Shown here in pieces: positions 10,027 to 20,285 of a stretch of 64,000 nt of DNA. The DNA lies in the NCBI GenBank assembly GCA_032690845.1, contig CM064434.1, positions 32,146,413 through 32,210,412 of the forward strand. Reading direction: 5' to 3'. The first letter of the stretch is position 1; each line of letters starts with the position of its first letter. The notes beneath the pieces were generated by a model that saw only the letters and a list, made by a program, of their open reading frames with translations, ran no database searches and was not told the DNA's origin. The DNA comes from Eleusine coracana subsp. coracana (Eukaryota > Streptophyta > Magnoliopsida > Poales > Poaceae). A program made the translations under genes and the position numbers.

Positions 10027-11761
10027 TGTTGACGGTCCTTAAATGCCAAATCTGACTGTCAAATACTTACATAAACAACATAAAAGAAATAAACAAAATA
10101 GTGATAGCAGTTTATTATTAACCATTTTCACGAGTTTTGGTGAGACATGTGTTTGAAGGTATAAAAGAGCCAAAATATGCAAAAACATGAAGAAACACCC
10201 CGTCGGCCGATATTGTCGTAAAATAGCCGGCCGACAGGGTCGTATGAGGCTGAAATTAGGGCCTGGCAGGATCGTGATGGCTGAAATCAGAACTCAGTCG
10301 ATAAGATCATATCAGGCTGAAATCAGCCACTCGGCTGGTTAAAACAGAGTCTCATCAGGCTGAACCATCCGATCCAGCTTACCCTGCAAAACAATCCATC
10401 ATGAAGCCGTTTTCCATCCCCGGACTAAGGAGGGCAAAAAGTGAAGAAGTAAAAGAGGCATCCACATGGCACAACATGGACAAGTGAAGACATGACCCGG
10501 AGGGGGCCGGCACCAAAAATGGGCCGCCGCCCGGCACAAGCCGCCGGCCGGCCTGGCAGGCCGCCTGGCCTACCCCGCCGCCCGGCCTGGGCTTGCCGCC
10601 TGGCAGGGTTTGCCTCCTGGCCTGGCCTACCGCCCGGCTTGGGTTGCCCACCCAGGGTTACCGGCCCATGAGGCCCATGAGGCTTACCGACCCCAAAACG
10701 GAGATTTCGGGGGAAACCGACCAAGGAACTGCCATCAAGACAAGATCTGAGCCGTCCAAACCGAGTCGGTTGGAAACAGACCAAATCCCGTGGCCACCCG
10801 GCCTGGGCTGCCGCCCGGCATGCCCGGCCGGCCGGCAGGGGAATTTTTGCCCACCGACTCTCCTCCACCTTGAAGTACCCGCCAAGTCTCCGCCACCTAT
10901 AAATAGAGGGGAAATTCGGAATAAACAAGAGGACAACACAAGAAGAAGGTTTATAGCTCCACTCAAAAGGTTTTAGCACTACCAAAGTGCTTAGAAAATA
11001 GGGAGAGAGTGAGGGAGAGTTAGGAGGAGGTTCGGGCTTGTCGGTGCCGTCTCCACACTTGTACCTTAGTGGATGCTTTCCTTTCTTAGTAAGTATTCGT
11101 GATCTTCCCTTGGTATTTAAGTTTCCTTTTTAAGTAAGTTCTTTCCATAGTTGCTTACGGGATCATCACTCTACTTAGTTAGAGTATCATAGTCTTCTAT
11201 AAGTGTGACGTCGAGACTTTGATAGTAATTAATAGCATAGACGTGGTGTCTAGGCTAGAAGTTACCTTTGTTTGCCGCGTGCCCCACAGTTTGTAGAGGT
11301 AGTCGATAGGTGGTGACAGCCCTATCCGGCCTTAGTAATCCTCCACGTTCGGGTACGTCGTAGAGCTGTTGGACGGAGTCGCCTGTGGATGCAGGGGTAA
11401 GCCGGTGCCCGAAGTAAGCATTTATGGACTGAACCTATCTTATTTTAGGATCTTTTACCATAGGAATCCTCTCAATTGCCTACCATATTCTTGTTGTCCT
11501 TGGACGGATTAGTTTAGAAGAATAGTACACACATGTTCCCTGTGATTCGATAACCTGGAATACTCCTAGGTGAAGTGCTACATCGGTATCCGTGCGCTTG
11601 CAGATTTATCTATGAACGTAGGAAATACGAACAAGCATTTCTGGCGCCGTTGCCGGGGATAGTAATATTTCAGGTGCGACGCTAAGAAGTGTCAACAAGC
11701 ATTTCTGGCGCCGTTGCTAGGGATAGTAATATTTCTGGTGCGACGCTAAGAAGTGTCAACA
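10027..11761 (+). repeat. ATH1 3' LTR (1735 bp, full length)
   Basis: TGTTGAC to GTCAACA. U3 carries repeats of GGCTGAAATCAG (10240-10340) and a dense cluster of GCCGCCCGGC-like motifs (10520-10850). The TATA box CTATAAATAG is at 10897-10906. R-U5 contains AGTAAGTATTCGTG, a good splice-donor consensus, near 11090. The last 128 bp are two 64-bp primer-site units. Beyond 11761 the COP1 LTR resumes. Confidence 0.9.
10897..10906 (+). promoter_or_regulatory. ATH1 LTR TATA box
   Basis: CTATAAATAG, followed by AGGGGAAATTCGG. It is preceded by a strongly conserved stretch (CCTTGAAGTACCCGCCAAG). The same arrangement is present in array copies B and C, in both ATH2 LTRs (17568-17577 and 21141-21150, reverse) and in both ATH3 LTRs (36837-36846 and 41797-41806), marking the core promoter. 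Confidence 0.75.
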
Positions 11762-13316
11762 GTGTGCATGATTATGGTTTCGACTAATCAGATTTGGTGG
11801 AGGTATTGGTGATATTGCAGGAGTTGGGAAATGTGTTTGCTTGCTCATGATGTGTAGGTCACTGGAGTCGACTTGGCAGTCAACGGCGAGAAGATCGGGC
11901 ACAAGTAGGGGACTTGGGGCTGGATGATGGGGATGCCGGGTGAAGTCAAGGGTGATCCACAATGTACACATGGAGAGGCATGAAACATGGGCGGTTTCGC
12001 GGTTGAGCCTCAAAACCGTGGTGGTGATGATGATGGCGTGTTGACCAAGTCAAGGCGTACGGGATGCCAGTTCAAGTGACAAGGGGGCCCGATGGACAGG
12101 GACTAGGAGAGACTTGCCAGTGGTCAGGATCACAGGACAAGGCGACACGAGTCAACATCGAGAAGTGGTGCTTTGAGAAGCGTGCAAGGCGGTTTCCCGG
12201 TTTGCCTCAAAACCGGTGGTGGTGGTTGGTGGTGCACATGGGACCATCATGGAGCTTGCTTCGAGACAAAGCAGAGACGTGAAGTGTTCGATGGCATTTG
12301 GGCGATGAGGCGAAAGATGGATGGTTATGCCCCCGGTGGTAGGTGGGTGTGTTATGTAGGTCAAGGGTCGAGTGGTCATGTGGACAATAGACCCTAGGCC
12401 TATATAAGGAAAGGTAAGGCTAGTGGAAGAGGTGCCTCTCTTCTCATTAGCCTTGTGTTAGGACTTCACTCAAAAACCTTGTACCTATGGATCTTGTATG
12501 GATGTTTCCATGACATGAGATTTATTTTCGTGCTCAAGATTTTCCTCTCTCCCTAAATTCCGAATTTCTCTTTTTCTTTATTTTCAGAGCTATTTTTGTG
12601 GGATTTTTTTATCTCCTTTTTGGACGAATTTTTGGGGCAGATTTCTTGTGGAACTTGTTGCTATGATGAACTAGAACAATCCTTCATAGGTCCTTGACCA
12701 AATCCATAGCTCTAGCACCTTCAATTTGAAGGATTTCTCAAGTTTCCCCTTTTTGGTGTTCTTGGCACGAGATCTGAAATTCGTGATGATTTCTTGAGCC
12801 AATTGAGTTGATCTTCTAGGATTAGGGTCATGATGTGCTAAGGATTCACTAATCCAAAAATTGCATCATTTGGAGTTCGTTTGATTAGTTTTTGGAGAAG
12901 ATTTGCCAAAATCCTGAAAGTTTTTCCTGTTCTGTCGAGGTCGATCGGCACTCCCGACGACCAGGACCGGCACTGCCGGTGGGTTGCAAACCCGGCACCA
13001 GCACTGCCGATGGGTCTCACCAGCACTGTCGATGGCCCTGATCGGCACAACTAGTGGTGGTCCAATGAGGTCAAGTTTTTGAGTCACTTGGCTACTTTGA
13101 TTCCTTGTTGTTTATGGTTGTTTCCGCTGTGTTTCTTTGCTAAGGTTGATCACTCCTAGGGCTAGTACATCACGAGTTAGTGTGTGTAGTCTTGGTGATC
13201 GGTTTGGAGGTTGGCTTGGGTTGTTTTGGGGATATAGGCCAAGTTCTCTTGGAGAATTTTGATTGGCTCCCATTCACCCCCCCCCCCCCCCCTCTGGTCG
13301 CCTTCTCGGTCCTTCA
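11762..13316 (+). repeat. COP1 5' LTR, remainder
   Basis: Resumes COP1 LTR sequence (GTGTGCATGATTATGG) and continues to GGTCCTTCA at 13316, just before the primer site. It contains a TATA box (CTATATAAGG, 12400-12409), a cluster of CGGCACTGCCGRTG-type inverted repeats (about 12945-13065) and a 16-base C run (13277-13292) near the end. Small open frames here (12064-12282, 12173-12397) also lie in LTR sequence and are not genes. The 3' copy lacks the 516 bp corresponding to 12338-12853. Confidence 0.88.
12400..12409 (+). promoter_or_regulatory. COP1 LTR TATA box
   Basis: CTATATAAGG, followed within about 60 bp by a CT-rich stretch with TCTTCTCATTAGCC, a plausible transcription start region. 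The whole element is missing from the COP1 3' LTR because of a 516 bp deletion. Confidence 0.6.
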
Positions 13317-13318
13317 AT

Positions 13319-13330
13319 TGGTATCAGAGC
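13319..13330 (+). promoter_or_regulatory. COP1 primer binding site (initiator tRNA-Met)
   Basis: TGGTATCAGAGC lies 2 bp after the LTR end at 13316. This is the standard complement to the 3' end of initiator tRNA-Met used by most plant Copia elements. Confidence 0.9.
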
Positions 13331-13379
13331 CAGTTTGATCACTAGTTGACCTTCATCATCTTTGTGATCTGAAGGCGAC

Positions 13380-15555
13380 ATGGTGAAGCATGCAGTTAAG
13401 CTCTGGATGTTCGATGGAGAGGACTTCCCCTACTGGAATTCGCGGACCAAGGCTTCTCTCCTGAGTCAAGGACGTGCTATCTGGGACATCGTCAAGCAAG
13501 AATACAACATACCTGCCAACCTCAACACCGCTTCTACAAGTGAGTTGAACAGGTATGAACACAACTCCAAAGCTGTCAACATTCTGCTCTCTGCACTTGG
13601 TAGAAGTGAACAAGATCGCGTTGCACACCTTGACACTGCTCATGCTATTTAGGTTAAGCTGTGCACATACCATGAGGGTACCAATCAAGTCAAGTCTATA
13701 CGTAAGGATTCTTACAATAGACAGTACCAAACCTTTGCACAAAAACCTGGCGAGTCATTAGATGATACCTTTTGTAGGTTTGAGGAAATTGTGTGCAACT
13801 TGCGGGCTTGTGGTAACCTTGTGTACAATTACAATGATAGGGTTAAGCAACTGCTGTACTCACTTGATGAAAATGGTTGGGGGGTTAAAATTTCTGCTCT
13901 AGAGGAAACATCTGACTTCAACAACCTGAATTGTGAGCAATTGTATAGCAAGCTAAAATCTCATGAACTGTCTAGGAAATCTCGTTCTAATCTTGCGATT
14001 CCTACTTCTAGCATGGCTATCTTAGAAGGGTAGTCACAGTGATGCTTCTTATGGAACTAACCCCTCACTTGACAAGTCTTCTTTGGAGTTTGCTCTATCT
14101 TCTCTTGTTACAGCTTCCGATGAACAGGTGGAGTGTATTCCTAACGAGGAGTTGTCCTTGCTTACAAGGAAGTTCTACAACAACCGGAAGGAGAGAAGAG
14201 GAGGTGGTACAAGAACCTGCTTCAAGTGCGGTGACCCAGGACACTTCATTACTGACTGTCCCAAGAAGAAGAAGAAGGTTGGGTACTGCGATAACAACAC
14301 TGAAGACTTCAAGAAGAAGAAGAACCGGTTCTACAAGAAGGGCAAGAACTCCAAGAAGTTCGCCAAGGACATTGCACGCATCTGCGTTGCCGCCTTGAGT
14401 GATGTCGACCTCACATCAAGTGAAGGCCTTACAACCTCGGGGGAGGTGGTTGAGAAGCCACGAGTCAAGAGGAAGGATAACTTCACCGGGCTTTGCTTCA
14501 TGGCAAAGAATGACCACGACACCGACTCTGGATCTGACTCCGACAAAAGCGAGGTACCTCCCACTCTTGATGAGGTCTCTTCTGAACTTGATCATTTATG
14601 TGGTGTTCTGCTCTTGCAAGATGATAAGCTTCATAGTGCTGTTCGTGAGAGTAGAGAGCTTAAGTCTAAGTTGGACAGTGCTGATTTTGAAATTGCTTCG
14701 CTTAGGTCTAAGGTTGCTAAAGATGACATGGTTGTAGAGTGTGAGTCTTGTCAAGTTGTGATGAATGATCTGAGTCAGAGGGAGAGTGTGCATGCTCAAG
14801 TTGCCAGTCGGCTTGAGAGTGCCCTCAAGGAGCTTGATGAATTCAAAGCTAGGCCAACTCCTTTGGGTGCATGTTAGAAGTGCCCCATGCTCACAAATGA
14901 GTTGGAAGCTAAAACCCTCAAAGTCAAAGAGCTTGAGTCCAAGCTGCTCATTGAGACTCGCTCGAAGGTCCTTCCACCACCCTGTGAGGTGTGTGTCTCT
15001 CTTAAGGACAAGCTTGTAAGCACTAGGAAGGAAAACAAAGTCCTAGTTCAGGAAAATGACTATCTTGTTTCTAGGCTCCAGAGAACCCTAGTGAGTGAGG
15101 AAAATATTGAGAGTGATTTGGCAAGAGTGAAGGAGAGTGCTTCTTGATCAACCTATAACTTGGGCTTGGGATTTGAGAGGTGTGACAAGGAGAGTGAGAA
15201 TGTGGGCAAGTTTGTGCCTAGCTCTAGCTACAAGGATGAGGGAACAATCCATCAAACCCACTGACACATACTATCCACCAAACCCCAAACCTTCCATCAA
15301 CCCAAAGCAAACAGAGAAGCCAAATCCCAAACCTTCTGTGCAAACAAAGCCTAAATGTGAGAGTGTCTACATTTGCATGTTCTATGGTCGTAAGGGTCAC
15401 TTGGATGAGTTCTGTTATAGGTGTAAGAGGATTGAGAGGGAGCAAGTTGAGTTGACTAGGGATGCTTCTTATGATGATTTTGATGGTTTTCAGCCTCGCT
15501 CTTTTTCTTGTGCCTATCATGGACAGTGTCATTCTTTATATGGCTTTGATTAACA
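13380..15555 (+). pseudogene. COP1 gag with long coiled-coil extension (broken)
   Basis: ATG at 13380 opens MVKHAVKLWMFDGEDFPYWN, the FDG-x-(D/N)-(Y/F)-x-W start typical of Copia gag. An in-frame TAG follows at 13650. Gag continues in pieces (LDDTFCRFEEIVCNLRACGN). A CCHC zinc knuckle CFKCGDPGHFITDC lies near 14219. Then comes a Lys-rich stretch and a long heptad-like region rich in Leu, Glu and Lys (about 14570-15147), probably a coiled coil. A second knuckle near 15370 reads CMFYGRKGHLDEFC, with Tyr in place of the second Cys. A large gag with coiled-coil C-terminus is characteristic of Sireviruses. Stops at 14031, 14875 and 15146 and several frame changes disable it. Confidence 0.82.
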
Positions 15556-16273
15556 AAACAGAGGTTTTGCGCAGCAATGCTTTGGTGTCCCATGTTTTCC
15601 CCATCGTAGTGAGCGTCACTCGCGTGGATTTGGCTTTCACACAGATGATTTCTATCCTCACAGCACAAGGTTTGAGTCGAGACGCTTTGACAGGCCACGT
15701 ATTCCCCATCGTGGTTCTCGTCCCATGCGTTCGAATGATAAGGTGGAAAGAACTGTGATGACTACTACTGGCCATATGGTTAAGTGCTGGATTCCCAAAT
15801 GCTTTTTGACTAACCCCAGCACTAAGCCATCAACTTTTCCATCTTGTTCTTTATTGGCAGTAGGTGGAGGCCTGGAGAACAAATGGTTGATGGACTCCGG
15901 GTGTTCGTGCCACATGGCCGGAGATGCAAAGTGGTTCTCCAGCCTCACTCCCTTGAAGCGCCGGGAGTATGTGACCTTTGGAGATGATAAGAGAGGGAGA
16001 GTGAAGGCAAGAGGCGCGGTAAAGGTAAATGAAAAATTCACTCTCAAGGATGTTGGTTTGGTTGTGTATCTCAAGTACAATCTCCTCTTTGTCTCTCAGC
16101 TTCTTGATGTTGGTTTGGAAGTGCGCTTTAAGGAAAATGCTTCTTGTGTTCTAGATTCAAATGGCTCATTGGTTTGTGGGATTTCTAGCATTGGGAACGT
16201 TTTTCAGGCTGATTTTGCTGGTTCTCTTGGTTCTCACAAGTGCTTGTTTGCTCAATCTACTTCTGAGCTCTAG
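15556..16273 (+). pseudogene. COP1 protease region (broken)
   Basis: The frame open from 15725 to 16273 contains NKWLMDSGCSCHMAGDAKWF, the Copia aspartic protease active site (DSG) with its flanking strand. It is followed by VTFGDDKRGRVKARG and VYLKYNLLFVSQLLDVG, the usual stretch leading into integrase. It ends at TAG 16271-16273, directly before the integrase zinc finger. The protease would process gag-pol. The active-site triad is intact but the polyprotein is interrupted on both sides. Confidence 0.82.
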
Positions 16274-16738
16274 AAATGGCATAGGAGTCTGGGTCACATG
16301 AGCTTTGACTTGTTATGTCGCTTGAGTGGCCTAGGCTTGATCCGAGGATTGCCTAAGCTCAAATTTGATAAGGATTCGGTTTCTGCTCCTTGTCATAAAA
16401 TGATTGCCGCTTCTCATCCACCAATCAATTTGGTGATGACAGAACGCCCCGGAGAGTTGCTTCATATGGACACTGTTGCTCCTTCTCGAGTTCGTTCGGC
16501 GGGTGGGAAGTGGTATGTTCTTGTGATTGTTGACGACTACTCTCGCTACTCTTGGGTTTACTTTCTTGAGAGCAAGGATGAAGTGTTTCATCACATTCAG
16601 AGCTTAGCTTTGAGGTTGTTCAAGGAACTCCTCCTTTGATGCCTTCTATCTTGAGCATGGTATTGAGCATCAGTTTTCAGCACCTCGTGTTCCTCAGTAG
16701 AATGGTGTGGTCGAAAGAAAGAACATAATCTTGGTGGA
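16274..16738 (+). pseudogene. COP1 integrase, N-terminal part (deleted core)
   Basis: Begins KWHRSLGHMSFDLL, the HH half of the zinc finger; the CC half is degenerate (one Cys reads His in CHKM). The first catalytic Asp is in LLHMDTVAPSRV, followed by VIVDDYSRYSWVYFLESKDE. Near 16620 the sequence jumps to FDAFYLEHGIEHQFSAPRV-like code in another frame, so the segment with the second catalytic Asp is missing. The last bases (GAAAGAAAGAACATAATCTTGG) correspond to the region after the third acidic residue, where ATH2 then inserted at 16739. Confidence 0.8.
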
Positions 16739-18445
16739 TGTTGACACTTCTTAACATCGCACCAGAAATATTACTATCCCTGGCAACGGCGCCAGAAATG
16801 CTTGTTGACACTTCTCACCATCGCACCAGAAATGTTACTATCCCCAGCAACGATGCCAGAAATGCTTGTTCGTATTTCTTATGATCACAGATAAATCCGC
16901 AAGCGCACAGATACCGATGTAGCACTTCACCTAGGAGTATGTGTGTATCGATCCTCTAACTAATCCGTCCAAGGGCAACAAGATATGGTAGGCAAAGGTA
17001 GAGAGCATTCCTAATGGTTAAGGATCCTATAATAAGGTTGGTTCGGTCTCTACTGCTTACTTCGGGCACCGGCTTACCCCTGCATCCACAGGCGACTCCG
17101 GCTAACAGCTCTACGACGTACCCGAACGTGGAGGATTACTAAGGCCGGATAGGGTTGTCACCACCTACCGACTACCTCTAACAAACCATGGGGCACGTGG
17201 CAAGCAAAGGTAACCTCTAGCCTAGACACCACATCTATGCTATTAATTACTATCCTAGTCTCAGATCCACGCTTATAGAAGACTAAGATACTCTAATTAA
17301 ATAGAGCGATGATCCCGTAAGCAATAAAGGAAAGAACTTACTTAAATAAGAAACTTAAATACCAAAGAGGAAACATGAACACTTACTTGAAAAAGAAAGC
17401 ATTCATCGAGGTACAAGCGTGGGGACGATCACCGACAAACCCGATGCTTCCCCGAACTCTCCCTCACTCTCTCCCTATTTTCTAAGCACTTTGGTAGTGC
17501 TAAAGCCTTTTGAAGTGGAGCTCCATACTCTTTTTCTTCTGTGTTCTTTTTCTGCCGAATTCCCCCTCTATTTATAGGTGCCGGAGACTTGGCGGGTACT
17601 TCAAGGTGGAGGAGAGTCGGTGGGCGAAAATTCCCCCGTCGGGTGGCGGGCCACGCCGGGCGGCCATGTGTGCCGGGCGGCCGGGCATGCTGGGCGGCAT
17701 GCATCGCCGGGCGGCAGCCCAGGCCGGGCAGCCACGGGATTTGGTCGGTTTCCAACTAACTCGCTTCGGACGGCTCAAATCTTGTCTTGATGGCGGATCC
17801 TTGGTTGGTTTCCCCCAAAATCTCCGTTTTGGGGTCGGTAAGCCTCATGGGCCTCTTGGGCTGGTAACCATGGGTGGCCAACCCAGGCCAGGCGGCAAAC
17901 CCTACCAGGCAGCAAGCCCAGGCCGGGCGGCGGCCTGTGCCGGGCGGCAGCCCCTTTTGGGTGCCGACCCCCTACGGTCATGTTTTGACTTGTCCAAGTT
18001 ATGCCACATGAATGCCTCCTTTATTTCTCCACTTTTATCCTCCTTAGTCCGGGGACGGAAAACGGCCTCATGATGGAGTGTTTTGCAGGGTTGGCTGGGT
18101 CGGATTGTTCAGCCTGATGAGACTCTGTTTTAACCAGCCAGGTGGCTGATTTCAGCCTGATATGACCTTGTCGGCTAAGTTCTGATTTCAACCATCATGA
18201 CCCTGCCGGGCCCTGATTTTAGCCTCATACGACCCTGTCGGCCGGCTGTTTTACGGCAGGATCGGTCGACGGGGCGTTTCTTCATGTTTTTGCATATTTT
18301 AGCTCTTTTATACCTTCAGACACATGTCTCACCAAAACTCGTGGAAATGGTTAATAATAAACTGCTACCACTAGTTTGTTTACTCCTTTTATGTTGTTTA
18401 TGCAGGGATTTGACAGTCAAATTCACAATTTAAGGACCATCAACA
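16739..18445 (-). repeat. ATH2 LTR, 3' copy relative to the element
   Basis: On the + strand it begins TGTTGAC at 16739 with the two 64-bp units (16739-16866) and ends at CATCAACA (18445). The TATA box is CTATTTATAG on + (17568-17577), CTATAAATAG in the element's own direction. The GCCGCCCGGC-type cluster lies at about 17640-17950. It is next to the purine tract at 18446. Confidence 0.85.
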
Positions 18446-20056
18446 ACACCCCCACACATAGTCTTTGCTCATCCTCGAGTAAAGGAATACAGACTAAGGT
18501 GAATCATAAGTTCAATTGGTATGATGGTAGCATGCAAATTATTCCAAGTCATACCTGTACCTATGAACTCTTAAAGTGTCTAACATGTTACCTTGGGTGG
18601 TTGAAGGATGGAATGGTCCTGACTCTAATCATTTTCACTCATTCTGCTATGTAGCTTGGGTTTTTGAAAAGATTTTCAAAACAAATTATAGTTGTACCCC
18701 TCAAATGATTCTCTCAAATCGCTCGATGTGTATGGTTCCTCACCAGGACATTGCCTCCTTTCATCCTGCTTCTAAATATGGCTTTATGTGGAGCTCAAGG
18801 TAGGGATAAAAGGGTGGCATACTTGTGTCTCATATATTACTAAGTTCAAAACTGGATCCATGGAGAACAATTCATGAACTTTTGATCAAGGATGTGCACA
18901 TGTGGATATGTGGATGGAAAATGACTGAATGTGAATACTCCCTTTTCTTTTAAGATGCTCCATCCCTTCTATTGGATAGGTGTTTAGAACATGGGCTAAT
19001 TCTTTCTCTATTTTTTTCACTTTTTTTTGAATCATGAATAGCCCATGTCACTTTTACAAGGATATGTGGAGAGGGAGTCTATCAGAATATGATGGAGTAC
19101 TTTATTTAATGGATGGATGATGACATGGAAGTGCTATCTTCCAGTGTAGAAGAAATAGCACATGGATGATGGATATGGTGGTGCTAACTTCCAGTGAAGA
19201 AGTATTAGCAAAGTGGTAAGCACAAAATCTTGATCAAAAAAGTCATAAACAGTAACTCACAAGGGTCACAACAATTTGACAAAGTTCAATGAAACAACAA
19301 GTAGCATATGCATAAGATTTTCAATGAGTTCATCATATGGCTTTGGTAGGAAGATATAATCATTGAGGAGTCAAGTTATTGATTTTAATTTTTTTTTTGT
19401 AAGAAAAATTCCCAAGCACATCAAGCATAAGAGAAAGATTCATTTCGTCAAACCACATCTCATGCATCAACTACCTAGGTGACATGCTTTCCTAAAGTTG
19501 TAGTTCATAAGCATCAAGTCTATGAACTAGGAATAAGGAGCATGCAAGCCAACTAAATAGAAGCATGAAAGAACATGAGGCTTCCACAAGGTTCATTTTA
19601 GTTTTCTACTTATATTTTTATGATTTATTCAAGATAAGTTTGGTTTAACTTGGAAACTAGGGAGAAAGGGATAGAGTGTGCAAACCACCGCTCTTGAAGA
19701 GGTAGAGGTCAAGGGGAACCATGGCTAGGTCGATTGCCCTTGTAGTTTGGTCGATGTTGCTTGGAGCCCGATCGCCTCGCCCTATGTCGTGTTGGCTTAA
19801 GTGAAGATGCGCAACGTGTCCATGGGAGGCCTTGTATTGTTTGTACGTTGAGAATCTTGAAGGCCTCCCCCACACTTGATCTTGTACCTGGCTGCTTTAT
19901 TTGAAGAAGAACAAAAACAAAAAGAAAAAGTGTGAAAACAAAAAGGGACTCTACTGGCTTTATGGGCCAAATAGAGTCACAACTTTATTTATTATTTTTT
20001 TCTTTTCTAGGCGCACTATAAAATTGAATTGAATAGAAATAAAAAGGGGAAATAAA
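18446..20056 (-). other. ATH2 3' noncoding block
   Basis: Reverse-strand homologue of the ATH1 3' noncoding block. It is bounded by ACACCCCCACACA (LTR-proximal purine tract, 18446-18458) and CCTCCCCCACACTT (19864-19877, second purine tract). Shared landmarks include CAAATGATTCTCTCAAATCG (near 18702) and GGCTTTATGTGGAGCTC (near 18780). I see no gene. From about 19880 to 20056 the sequence leads to the deletion junction with gag. Confidence 0.7.
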
Positions 20057-20173
20057 CTAAAGCGCCACTGGGCGGAGTTCATAGCCGGATGTGAAAATTG
20101 GATCCGCAGACGGCGGTGGCTCAAAGAACTCGCCCTTCGGAGCAGAAAATGATAGGATAGAAGTTTTCTCCAT
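20057..20173 (-). pseudogene. ATH2 gag stub (38 codons)
   Basis: The reverse-strand ATG at 20173-20171 opens MEKTSILSFSAPKGEFFEPP and runs to YELRPVAL, then TAG at 20057. The first 35 or so residues match the ATH1 gag start (MEQPSIQSFSAPKGEFLDPP, YELRPGF). The sequence then departs into noncoding DNA. This marks the 5' breakpoint of the internal deletion that removed gag-pol. The stub may matter only as RNA. Confidence 0.75.
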
Positions 20174-20259
20174 GGTGGAAAAAGAAAAGAAATAAAAGGA
20201 AAAGGAAAAAAAGAAAAGATACGAGGATGAACAAGGTTCAAAGATGATACAACAACCGT

Positions 20260-20277
20260 TCCCCGGCAACGGCGCTA
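20260..20277 (-). promoter_or_regulatory. ATH2 primer binding site
   Basis: On + it reads TCCCCGGCAACGGCGCTA, i.e. the tRNA-Asp complement with one change from TGGCGCC to TAGCGCC. It lies 8 bp inside the LTR boundary at 20286. Confidence 0.85.
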
Positions 20278-20285
20278 GAAATGCT

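Larger units (their letters stand above)
1304..11761 (+). mobile_element. ATH1, Athila-type Ty3-gypsy element in the COP1 5' LTR
   Basis: ATH1 consists of an abnormal 5' LTR array (1304-4009), a perfect tRNA-Asp primer binding site (4018-4035), a broken gag-pol (4115-8536), a 1.5 kb 3' noncoding block, a polypurine tract (10013-10026) and one full 3' LTR (10027-11761). Complete LTRs begin TGTTGAC and end GTCAACA. The Athila call rests on the Asp primer, the polymerase style (SPVQVGPKKGGMTVV, LIPQRTATGWRMCIDYRR) and a single gag-pol frame. The left end lacks the start of U3 and about 20 bp of host flank, so no target duplication can be read. Confidence 0.85.

Noticed and set aside
10425..10985. 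186-codon reverse ORF, Gly/Ala/Arg-rich, in the ATH1 LTR (similar at 17510, 21151, 36347 and 41379)
   Set aside because: Recurs wherever the GCCGCCCGGC-type U3 cluster occurs; a by-product of GC-rich repeats.
13276..13292. Poly-C runs (also 790 and 43263) as functional sites
   Set aside because: Variable-length homopolymers, two of them at the ends of Copia LTRs; likely slippage and possibly sequence error.
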